Below, in pieces: positions 8,626-15,324 of a stretch of DNA of 64,000 bases. The DNA is from a virus. Below the pieces are notes generated by a model. That model did not search any database. It was not told where the DNA came from and saw only the letters and a program-made list of their open reading frames with translations. The translations under genes were made by a program, and so were the position numbers. Each line of letters begins with the position of its first letter. Position 1 is the stretch's first letter. Location: positions 1-64,000 of IMG/VR virus record IMGVR_UViG_3300033182_000484. One strand, written 5' to 3'.

Positions 8626-8823
8626 TTAAGCGAGACAATCTTCAACGGTGTCCCAGGCGAAGTCGTCCAGGTCGCCAGACGGCTTCCACTCGGTCCAGTG
8701 ACCGTCGTCGACATCGATCCAGGTCTTCACGAAGAGAGCGGTGCCCCGGAACTGAGCCTTCGAGCCTTCGCCGCGAACCGTGTCGAGAACCTGTTTCTTG
8801 GTGGCGGGAACGAAGCGGGTCAT
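8626..8823 (-). CDS. Small unknown protein, first gene of the 8-kb minus cluster
   Basis: A 65-residue protein starting MTRFVPATKKQ. The internal start at 8823 is preferred over one at 8835 because ggagatcgac lies at the right distance. It is the promoter-proximal gene of the minus cluster; the promoter is at 8,850-8,877. No family recognised. Confidence 0.65.
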   Translation of the reverse strand: MTRFVPATKKQVLDTVRGEGSKAQFRGTALFVKTWIDVDDGHWTEWKPSGDLDDFAWDTVEDCLA

Positions 8824-8849
8824 GTCGATCTCCAATTCAATCTACGCAT

Positions 8850-8877
8850 ATTGTAGAGGATTGACGGATGGCGTCAA
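8850..8877 (-). promoter_or_regulatory. Minus-strand promoter TTGACG-N16-TACAAT
   Basis: Read on the minus strand: -35 TTGACG (8877-8872), 16-base spacer, -10 TACAAT (8855-8850), then ATGCGTAGATTGA and a ribosome site. The -10 and initial transcribed bases almost match the plus promoter at 44,403-44,431, which supports both calls. Confidence 0.8.
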
Positions 8878-8887
8878 CATCTTTTTT

Positions 8888-8900
8888 CACAATTTTTGTG
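8888..8900. promoter_or_regulatory. Palindrome CACAATTTTTGTG (second operator type)
   Basis: CACAA-TTT-TTGTG, with the 17-base context TTCACAATTTTTGTGCA, is repeated exactly at 44,378-44,394. In both places it ends 11 bases before the plus-strand -35 box and lies between divergent operons, as expected for an activator or repressor site. Confidence 0.65.
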
Positions 8901-8907
8901 CATTTTT

Positions 8908-8938
8908 TTGTGGACACAAAGACGACGCCGTGTATAAT
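8908..8938 (+). promoter_or_regulatory. Plus promoter with operator variant TTGTGGACACAA
   Basis: -35 TGGACA (8911-8916), 16-base spacer, -10 TATAAT (8933-8938). The near-palindrome TTGTGGACACAA (8908-8919), one base off the TGTGGCCACA operator core, covers the -35 box. It would drive the four plus genes from 8965. Confidence 0.75.
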
Positions 8939-8964
8939 GGCTGTAGATCAGATGGAGGCAACAG

Positions 8965-9213
8965 ATGGCACACGCGAAACACCAGAGCCCCTGCGAATGC
9001 TGCGGCGAGTACCGGGACGACACCATCCTCTGGAAGGACGACCCACGCGACAGCAACACTTGGATCGAGAGAACGTGCGACCACTGCCACGCGGTGGTCT
9101 GCGAAGACTGCGGCGAGAGAGAAGGCGGAGACGTCATCGGGAGCGCCATTACGATCGAGTGCTCGGACTGCTACCAGCAGCGGCGCATCCGGGAAACTAG
9201 GAGGGCATCATGA
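8965..9213 (+). CDS. Small zinc-finger protein
   Basis: An 82-residue protein with three Cys pairs (CECC near residue 10, CDHC, CEDC) and a later CSDC, enough for two zinc-binding knuckles. It is the first gene of the 8,965-9,984 operon, with ribosome site atggaggcaac. It probably acts as an adaptor or host-targeting miniprotein; the family is not recognised. Confidence 0.75.
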   Translation: MAHAKHQSPCECCGEYRDDTILWKDDPRDSNTWIERTCDHCHAVVCEDCGEREGGDVIGSAITIECSDCYQQRRIRETRRAS

Positions 9214-9509
9214 GTGAGTTGACCTTGGAAGCCTTGGACCGGATCTGGTCCGCACCGAAAGCAAAAGCGCCTACTCTTGCACAGTTGGGCGAGTTCATCC
9301 GTAACGAGTTTGGCTACCGCGTCGTTGTCAAAAAAATAGAGCGGGTCAATTTGCGGAGAGTGAGGACCGGCACCGTTCTGAAGGTGTACGACGGTGACCG
9401 CTTGATCTTTGAGCACGACTCTATCGAGCACGCGTATCGGCAAAACCGATGGGTTATCGAGTGGCTTTTGCGGCATTCTCAAACCAACCACGAAAGGAAA
9501 CAGTCATGA
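9210..9509 (+). CDS. Unknown small protein
   Basis: A 99-residue basic protein starting on the ATGA overlap with the preceding gene. It has an N-terminal helix and a strand-rich middle (VVVKKIERVNLRRVRTGTVLKVYDGDRLIF). No family recognised. Confidence 0.65.
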   Translation: MSELTLEALDRIWSAPKAKAPTLAQLGEFIRNEFGYRVVVKKIERVNLRRVRTGTVLKVYDGDRLIFEHDSIEHAYRQNRWVIEWLLRHSQTNHERKQS

Positions 9510-9745
9510 AACTCAACCTCAACCCGATCAGCTCCACGTCCGTGAGCGTGGACAACGTGACCCTGCACATCGACCGCCGCACCCGGATGGGTATCTTCGA
9601 CTACGGCAACATCACGGGCGAGTGGATGGAGCGCGATGCCTTGATCGACTTGATCCAGGCAGAGTTCAACGGCGTTGCTCAGGCTGTGTTCCTGGCGGCT
9701 GTCGTCAACGTGGATTCGCCATACTTCTCGGCGAACACCCAATGA
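9506..9745 (+). CDS. Unknown small protein
   Basis: A 79-residue protein starting MKLNLNPIS with ribosome site gaaaggaaa, ATGA-coupled to its neighbour. Beta-rich N-terminal half, helical C-terminal half. Similar small proteins are common in phage early regions; the function is unknown. Confidence 0.65.
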   Translation: MKLNLNPISSTSVSVDNVTLHIDRRTRMGIFDYGNITGEWMERDALIDLIQAEFNGVAQAVFLAAVVNVDSPYFSANTQ

Positions 9746-9984
9746 CCACTATCGTGCACGTCAACGCGCTGAACATTCGGCGCAACCTGAAGCGACCGGC
9801 GGGCAATCTCCTGCCGGTCGTTCGGGCCGAGTCTGACGGAGAAACCATCTACGGTGATCGTGCGGCGATCCTGGTGGATGGCGAGCCCGTAGCGTGGCTG
9901 ATCTACAGCCCAGACAAACCCCTGCCATGCGGGGCGCGGGTGTGGATCGAAACCGACCACGACGTCGTGGTGATGGAGGACTAG
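9742..9984 (+). CDS. Unknown small protein, end of the 9-kb plus operon
   Basis: An 80-residue, beta-rich protein ATGA-coupled to the previous gene. Its stop lies only four bases from the stop of the convergent minus gene at 9989, leaving no room for a conventional terminator. Confidence 0.65.
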   Translation: MTTIVHVNALNIRRNLKRPAGNLLPVVRAESDGETIYGDRAAILVDGEPVAWLIYSPDKPLPCGARVWIETDHDVVVMED

Positions 9985-9988
9985 ACGA

Positions 9989-10249
9989 TCACCGGTCGCA
10001 GAACGACCGCGCGTTCGCCGACGCGTCGTTGCAGAGGATCTTGAGCTGCCACTCGACGTCCTTGACCCACTTCGCGTGCTCGGTGAACGCCTCTCGGTTC
10101 AGCAGCGTCTCGATCGCTGTAAGCCGAGCCTCGTGGCTCTGCAGCTCGAACGTCGAACTGGCCCACCCGTAGACCGTCGTCACCGCTATGGCCGCCACAG
10201 GCACCCAGGCAAGCAGCTTCTCCCACAGCGGCTTCTTCTCGGTCGACAT
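9989..10249 (-). CDS. Membrane-anchored lysis-cassette protein (i-spanin or holin candidate)
   Basis: An 86-residue protein with one membrane segment (LLAWVPVAAIAVTTVYGWA, about residues 10-28), then a coiled-coil-prone region and a Cys-containing tail. Topology with a short cytoplasmic end and a periplasmic helix fits an inner-membrane spanin, but a holin is also possible. Its ATG overlaps the lipase stop (TGATG). It is the last gene of the late region. Confidence 0.6.
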   Translation of the reverse strand: MSTEKKPLWEKLLAWVPVAAIAVTTVYGWASSTFELQSHEARLTAIETLLNREAFTEHAKWVKDVEWQLKILCNDASANARSFCDR

Positions 10250-10980
10250 CACGCGGCCAGTCGCGGCATGAGCGCCAGCTCGTACTTGGCCATGGGGTGA
10301 TCCAGGAACCCGCGCGCGGTGACCCGGATCACCCCGAACCCGTGCGCCTTCCAGATCTCCGACACGACCGTCAGGCCGAACGGCGACCGCAGGATCTGTC
10401 CCTTGGATCCGATGAACCGCATGTCGCCGCCGTGGCGGAAGTTCATCGTCCAGAGCGGAACCCGCGCGACCGGATCCGCGAGGTTCACGTAGCGCCGCCA
10501 CGTGATCGGATCCAGGATGTGCACCAGGGTGCCGTCGCCGACACGCGGCTGCCCGAACGTCACCAGGGCGCGGACCGCGCCCTTCTGGGTGTAGTGGATC
10601 GACGCGGCGGCCAGGACCGCCAGAGCGCCACCCAGGCTGTGTCCGGTGAAGATCACCGGCAGCTTGGTCACCTCGATCAGCGCACTCAGCTGCTCCCAGA
10701 CTGGATCCAGCGCGGCCTTGAACCCGCGATGCACCTTCGCCGGGCCGAGCGTGTGTGCCTCGGTCTTGCGGAACCGAATGTCGGACCGGAGGTCTCGGAG
10801 GCTCGTGGGCTCTGTGCCCCGGAACGCGATCACCAGGGCGTCGTCATGGATGAACCCGTAGGCCTCGGTGCCCTGGGCATGGATGACGGCCACCTCCACG
10901 CCGGACGCCTCTCGGACCTCCGCTGGGTCCTTGTAGGCCAGCGCCGAGTAGCGGGCGAGGAGGTGGTCGTCGATCACCAT
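10249..10980 (-). CDS. Class-3 lipase (alpha/beta hydrolase)
   Basis: A 243-residue protein with the Lipase_3 pattern: VIAFRGTE (oxyanion-side strand), GHSLGGA with Ser115 as nucleophile, TFGQPRVGD, then NLADPVARVP (Asp169) and FRHGG (His183) completing a likely catalytic triad. No signal peptide is visible, so export would need membrane disruption. It lies in the lysis cassette, between a lipoprotein gene and a membrane-protein gene, so it may attack the membrane during lysis; the lysis role is inference. Confidence 0.85.
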   Translation of the reverse strand: MVIDDHLLARYSALAYKDPAEVREASGVEVAVIHAQGTEAYGFIHDDALVIAFRGTEPTSLRDLRSDIRFRKTEAHTLGPAKVHRGFKAALDPVWEQLSALIEVTKLPVIFTGHSLGGALAVLAAASIHYTQKGAVRALVTFGQPRVGDGTLVHILDPITWRRYVNLADPVARVPLWTMNFRHGGDMRFIGSKGQILRSPFGLTVVSEIWKAHGFGVIRVTARGFLDHPMAKYELALMPRLAA

Positions 10981-11204
10981 CAGTCAGGACAATACTGGTA
11001 GGTGCTGTCCTTGCGCAGGGCCTCGGCGACGTTGTCGGCCTTCTTCTTGCCGGACTCCGAGAGGCTCGGACAGATCAGCTCGGTCTTCACCGCGCGATAG
11101 GCCTCGATCACGATCGGGCCAGCGAAACCGACCACGGCAGCGGTGCCGCCGCCACAGCCGGTCAGGAGCGTCCCCGCGAGGACGATGGGGATCCAGCGTT
11201 TCAC
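10980..11204 (-). CDS. Small lipoprotein (o-spanin-like position)
   Basis: A 74-residue protein starting with GTG in a GTGA overlap with the M15 gene. The N-terminus MKRWIPIVLAGTLLTGCGGG is a clear lipoprotein signal with lipobox LTGC. The mature part is short, with two more cysteines. Position in the lysis cassette suggests an outer-membrane spanin partner of the 9,989-10,249 protein, but it lacks the proline-rich look of Rz1. Confidence 0.7.
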   Translation of the reverse strand: MKRWIPIVLAGTLLTGCGGGTAAVVGFAGPIVIEAYRAVKTELICPSLSESGKKKADNVAEALRKDSTYQYCPD

Positions 11205-11845
11205 TTCTTGCCTCCAGTCTTGTGCCGCGCCGGACGCTTCGCGGCGGGCTTCTTGGTGGCGGGCTTCGCCTTGGTCTTCGACTTGGCCGCCGGTTTCGGT
11301 TTCGGCGCGCGAACGGTGCGACCGCTCGGAGACGCCACCGTCGGCTGCGGTGTCGACGGGACGCGGTTGTCGTGCGGACGGTAGACGCCATTGTTGGCCA
11401 CCAGGACCTCGCGCCGGTTGTTCTCGACGCCCTGGACGATCGACGCGTGGATCCACCCGCTGTTCGGGTCGCCGCGCGTGTGATTCTCGAGGATGATCTG
11501 GTCGAAGATCGGAACGCCGCCGCTGATCATCCACTCGAACAGCTCGAAGTTGTCGACCTGGGGGATCTCGAAGTCGACGGCCTCGGCCAGCATGTGCTGA
11601 CTGGTCCCAGCGCCGCCGATCGTCTTGTTCAGTTCCGGGCAGCGATACCAGCTCGACGGAGTGATGGGGTAGCCGAACCGGTCGCGCGGATACTGCAGGA
11701 TGTGCTGCGCCACGCGGGTGGCGTTGGCCATGAGGCGCTTGGGCAGCGTGTTGTCGATACCCAGGCGCATTGCGGTGAGGGACTTCTCGGCCTCCCACAG
11801 GCTGAAGTTCCGGCTCAGTTGGACAGGGATCTTTGCTTCGGGCAT
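11201..11845 (-). CDS. M15-family peptidase endolysin with cationic tail
   Basis: A 214-residue protein with the M15 zinc-peptidase pattern: SSWYRCPELN, then SQH (His84), EAVDF (Asp91) and WIHAS (His133). Such enzymes cut the peptide part of peptidoglycan and serve as phage endolysins. The last about 55 residues are a Pro/Ala/Lys-rich histone-like tail, which might help it bind lipopolysaccharide or envelope. No signal peptide. The start MPEAKI was chosen for the ribosome site ggaggcgac; the operator palindrome at 11,863-11,874 lies just upstream. Confidence 0.85.
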   Translation of the reverse strand: MPEAKIPVQLSRNFSLWEAEKSLTAMRLGIDNTLPKRLMANATRVAQHILQYPRDRFGYPITPSSWYRCPELNKTIGGAGTSQHMLAEAVDFEIPQVDNFELFEWMISGGVPIFDQIILENHTRGDPNSGWIHASIVQGVENNRREVLVANNGVYRPHDNRVPSTPQPTVASPSGRTVRAPKPKPAAKSKTKAKPATKKPAAKRPARHKTGGKK

Positions 11846-11862
11846 GTCGCCTCCATGGTTTT

Positions 11863-11874
11863 GTGTGGCCACAC
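11863..11874 (-). promoter_or_regulatory. Operator palindrome GTGTGGCCACAC before the endolysin
   Basis: Contains the perfect core TGTGGCCACA (11864-11873), 18 bases upstream of the endolysin start. On the minus strand a weak promoter (TTGATC, 17-base spacer, TAGTGT) would place the palindrome at -10/+1. It is one of six perfect copies in the window. Confidence 0.65.
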
Positions 11875-11897
11875 ACTAACCCGTCACGCTCTCCAGA

Positions 11898-12362
11898 TCA
11901 ACGGATCTCGATATCAGCCGGGGGCAGCAGCACGGTGTAGTCCCGCCAGAGGCAGTGGTAGTTCACCTCCGTGTAGAAGGTGCCCCTCAGGGGCGGGATC
12001 TGCTTGGTCAGGTTTACCGGGAAGGTCGCCGTGGTCGTGCGCGGGACTTGATCCGTCGTCACCGGGATCTGGTTCGAGCCCTTGAACTTGGCCACCCCGT
12101 GACGGACGCCGTCGTTGTCCACGATCCATCGACTGATGATACCAACCTCACAGACGTGCCGCTTGACGGCCTCGACGCGATACATGATCCGTGTGCCACG
12201 AGGAACTGGGTTGTTCACCACCTGCGCGCCCAGGTAATTGACTGGCCGACCGATCGAATCCGACAGGCTGTACCAGAGCACCAACCCGGATCCGCACAGG
12301 ATGAAACCGAGGATGGCTGAGGCAACCAGGAACACCCAGCACCTAGTCATCATCACCGACAT
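11898..12362 (-). CDS. Membrane/periplasmic protein of the lysis region
   Basis: About 154 residues: a hydrophobic segment near the N-terminus (VFLVASAILGFILCGSGLVLWY) followed by a beta-rich, Cys-containing extracytoplasmic domain. The start is uncertain: GTG/ATG codons at 12,386, 12,362 and 12,353 are all possible, and a ribosome site (aagggaa) best fits the later ones. No family recognised. Confidence 0.65.
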   Translation of the reverse strand: MSVMMTRCWVFLVASAILGFILCGSGLVLWYSLSDSIGRPVNYLGAQVVNNPVPRGTRIMYRVEAVKRHVCEVGIISRWIVDNDGVRHGVAKFKGSNQIPVTTDQVPRTTTATFPVNLTKQIPPLRGTFYTEVNYHCLWRDYTVLLPPADIEIR

Positions 12363-12375
12363 TCCCTTGCTAGCT

Positions 12376-12636
12376 TTAGCCACCATAGGACGCGGGCCCC
12401 ACCATGTTGGCTGCGACGATGGCCGTGATCACGGATCCGGCAAGCAGCGCAGTTACACCATACACGAAAAGCTGCAGGGGTTTAATCCTGGCCTCGAACA
12501 CCTCCTTGTCGACGAAGGTCTCGGACCCTTGCGCCAGACGCGTGTCGATGTTTCCCAGACGCCGCTCCAGCTCGTCGAAGCGTGGGCCGATCGTGGCCTC
12601 CAGGACCGTCACCCGCCGATCAAGGTCTTCACTCAT
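12376..12636 (-). CDS. Holin-like XhlA-type protein
   Basis: An 86-residue protein with an N-terminal coiled coil (LDRRVTVLEATIGPRFDELERR) and one C-terminal membrane segment (FVYGVTALLAGSVITAIVAAN). This layout matches the XhlA/haemolysin-type accessory holins of phages. It overlaps the previous gene by four bases. Assignment is by topology and position only. Confidence 0.6.
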   Translation of the reverse strand: MSEDLDRRVTVLEATIGPRFDELERRLGNIDTRLAQGSETFVDKEVFEARIKPLQLFVYGVTALLAGSVITAIVAANMVGPASYGG

Positions 12637-12983
12637 CCTTTCAGTCCCTTTGGCGGTGCCGTTGGAATTTTCGGTTTCAGGTGCGGTCCGTACATGTCGC
12701 CCCTCGCGATCCAGCAGACCCAATCGTCGACCGTAAACCAAATCGACCATCGGCGCGTGTCCGGGTTGGCGGCGACAAACCACATATCGCCCTCCAGGTC
12801 GATCCCGGACCAATCCACGTCGGACCCTTCGCCCATAATCGCCGACGCAAGTGGGGTGCATTGAGCCGTGAGCTGCATGGTCGCGTAGCCGCCTGGGAAG
12901 GCTGGCGGGACGCGATCTCTCCCGGCGTACGCCGAGCTGGCACACAGGACGACGGTGAGGACGATTGCAATCAATCTGATCAT
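12633..12983 (-). CDS. Secreted small protein
   Basis: A 116-residue protein with a classical signal peptide (MIRLIAIVLTVVLCASSAYA, cleavage likely after AYA). The mature domain is Trp/Asp-rich with two or three cysteines. It lies at the head of the lysis cassette, so it probably acts in the periplasm, but no family was recognised. Confidence 0.7.
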   Translation of the reverse strand: MIRLIAIVLTVVLCASSAYAGRDRVPPAFPGGYATMQLTAQCTPLASAIMGEGSDVDWSGIDLEGDMWFVAANPDTRRWSIWFTVDDWVCWIARGDMYGPHLKPKIPTAPPKGLKG

Positions 12984-13036
12984 TGCTGCTTCCCTCCATA
13001 GTCCTGGTTGAACATATCATGGTGCGCAACTCAGCG

Positions 13037-15322
13037 CTACGGGGATATGTTGAGACGCCCGTAGGCTTCGTCGGCCATGCGGGACACTTCGTCAGCTGCG
13101 TCCTCGGCCCTCTCGCCCAGGTCTTCGATGCCCAGGCGCAGCAGGCGCGTCAGGGAATTACGGAAACCCTGAGACTCTGGCGAGTTCCTGGCGATCTCCT
13201 CCATCAGCTGCTTGTACACGGGCTTATTCATCTGGCCAGTCACGTAGCGCAGGCCGATGGTGGTCATGATGGCAGGCACCCCGCCGACCGCGCCGGATCC
13301 ACCACCGGCGATGCCGATGCCGACGATGCCCTTCAGAGCGCTGCGAACCCCGCCGAGCATCCCTCGCCGGGCGACAAACGTCGACAGGTCCGGCACGTCG
13401 GAGTTGGTGATCTTCGACGCGAAGTCCGCAAACAGCTCCAGGCGCTCGCGGTCGACACCGGCCAGACGGTACGCCGAGTTCATGGCATTCTCGGTGCCCT
13501 CGCGCACGCCGGTGTTGCCCAGGCCGGTCATCTCCAGGAACTTCTTCGAGTTGAAACCCTTGTCGGTGATCGACTGGTTGAACGCGTTCGTGACGTGCGT
13601 CTGGACCGCCTTGCGGTAGGCGCGCTTCCCGACGATGTCCAGCAGCTCCTTCTGGGCCTCGGCGGACTTGGTGTTGAACATCATGTCGAACACCTCGTCC
13701 TCGCGCCACTTCGGCTGCTTGAAGCTGCGCACGCCCGTGGAGAGGGCGTCCGGGTCGGTCCCCTTGATCGACTGCGCGGTCTTCGAATCGAAGATCCCCA
13801 TCATCCGGCTGTAGAAGTTGTCGGCCTTGGTCAGCGCTTCCAGCGCTTCGGCTCCCGGACCCTCCGGGTCGATCGCTCGCTGCGCCGCCTCGGCCTCCCC
13901 GGCCATCTTCAGGATGGCGTGCTGCAGCGTGGCCGCCGCCTTCTTGCCGCCCTTCGAGGCTTCCTTGGCCTTGGCTGCCGCCGCGTACAGAGATCCTTCG
14001 ATGGTCTCCAGCTGACGCAGCGACACGCGGTCACCGTACATGACCACCTCGTTGACGGCGTCGTTGTAGATCTTCCAGGCGTCCTTGAGGGCTTCGGGCA
14101 CCATGATCTCGCCCGTTTCCCTGTTGGTGGGGATCGCCTTGGTTGCCTCGTCCAGCGAGTCGATAGCGCGCAGCTGCAGGTTCTCCGTCGGGAAGATCTC
14201 CCCCGCCTCGTCGGCCAGCTGCCGGTACTCTGTGTACATGCGGTTGGCCTTGCCGGAGAACGCGGCGAACTTTTTCTTCGCCGCCTTGATCAGATGCTTG
14301 GATGCCTGGGGCTTGGTCAGTGTCGGACCCGCCATCACGAACAGGCGGTCCTTGGCGTTCAAAAACTCCTGGGCCAGCCGGTCGCGGCTCTTTGCCGCCG
14401 GGGTGCCGATGAACGGCATCACGCCGACGATCCGGTTGAACCCCTTGATTAGCGGGCGCTCGGTCACGTTCACGTTCGACAGGCCGACGCCGAACTTGTT
14501 CATGATGTCGGCGGCGTAGCGGCGCTGCTCCGGGCCCACGCCGGTGAACATGTCGATCGCCTTGCGCCCCACGCCGCGCCCCACGCGTCCCACGGTCGAC
14601 AGCGCGCCCGCGAACATGGCGTCGTTCTTGGCCTCTTCCATGCCCAGCTGGGCGGCCTCCAGGGCCCCCACGCGCTTGTAGGGCGTATCGGCCCCCATGT
14701 TCTTCAGCGCGTCCAGGCCGCCGTAGTAGCCGTAGACGCCGGATCCGGCACCCGCCGCACCCGCCGCGATCTGGCCGCCCGCGTTGATGATCGGCCCCCA
14801 GAACGGGACCGGGGAGAACGGACGCAGGTACGGCTCGACGGCCCGGTTGGCCGACGCGCCGCCGATCACCGCCGCGTGCAGCGCGCCGCCCGAATCCTTC
14901 GGGTGCAGCGACAGCAGCCTCTTGCGGAGCGCTCGCTTCCGGCGCTCGACGTCCTGGTTCTGCTCCCAGGCAGTGAACTCCGGCGTGCCTGGGGGCGGCG
15001 CACCGGCGATCGGAGCCTGCACTTCCGGCGGCGCGTACTCGTTCCCGGTGGTCGCGCGATCCAGGATGGCGGATCCAGCGGACAGCGCGTCCTTGACACC
15101 CTGGACGCCCTGGGTGATCGCCTCGCGGCCCTGGCGCTCCATCTGCTTGGCGTTGATCGTCGGGTTCGCGGCGACGTCCGGGTTCTCCGCAACGGCAGGC
15201 GCGTCACCGCCGGATCCGCGCATCTCCAGGTACGCGTCCTTCACGGTCTCGAACTCGGGCGTGCCCTGCTTGTCCTCGTTCTGGACAAGCCACTCCGCGT
15301 ATTTTTCGAGACGGTCGACCAT
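13037..15322 (-). CDS. Large internal virion / ejection protein
   Basis: A 761-residue protein. The first 35 residues (EWLVQNEDKQGTPEFETV) match a short motif often found at the start of podovirus internal virion proteins. A Gly/Ala-rich hydrophobic stretch follows near residues 165-195 and another near 680, with long helices between. Such proteins are ejected with the DNA and form a channel through the envelope. It lies with a second large protein (15,325-17,916), the usual ejection-protein arrangement. Confidence 0.7.
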   Translation of the reverse strand: MVDRLEKYAEWLVQNEDKQGTPEFETVKDAYLEMRGSGGDAPAVAENPDVAANPTINAKQMERQGREAITQGVQGVKDALSAGSAILDRATTGNEYAPPEVQAPIAGAPPPGTPEFTAWEQNQDVERRKRALRKRLLSLHPKDSGGALHAAVIGGASANRAVEPYLRPFSPVPFWGPIINAGGQIAAGAAGAGSGVYGYYGGLDALKNMGADTPYKRVGALEAAQLGMEEAKNDAMFAGALSTVGRVGRGVGRKAIDMFTGVGPEQRRYAADIMNKFGVGLSNVNVTERPLIKGFNRIVGVMPFIGTPAAKSRDRLAQEFLNAKDRLFVMAGPTLTKPQASKHLIKAAKKKFAAFSGKANRMYTEYRQLADEAGEIFPTENLQLRAIDSLDEATKAIPTNRETGEIMVPEALKDAWKIYNDAVNEVVMYGDRVSLRQLETIEGSLYAAAAKAKEASKGGKKAAATLQHAILKMAGEAEAAQRAIDPEGPGAEALEALTKADNFYSRMMGIFDSKTAQSIKGTDPDALSTGVRSFKQPKWREDEVFDMMFNTKSAEAQKELLDIVGKRAYRKAVQTHVTNAFNQSITDKGFNSKKFLEMTGLGNTGVREGTENAMNSAYRLAGVDRERLELFADFASKITNSDVPDLSTFVARRGMLGGVRSALKGIVGIGIAGGGSGAVGGVPAIMTTIGLRYVTGQMNKPVYKQLMEEIARNSPESQGFRNSLTRLLRLGIEDLGERAEDAADEVSRMADEAYGRLNISP

Positions 15323-15324
15323 GT

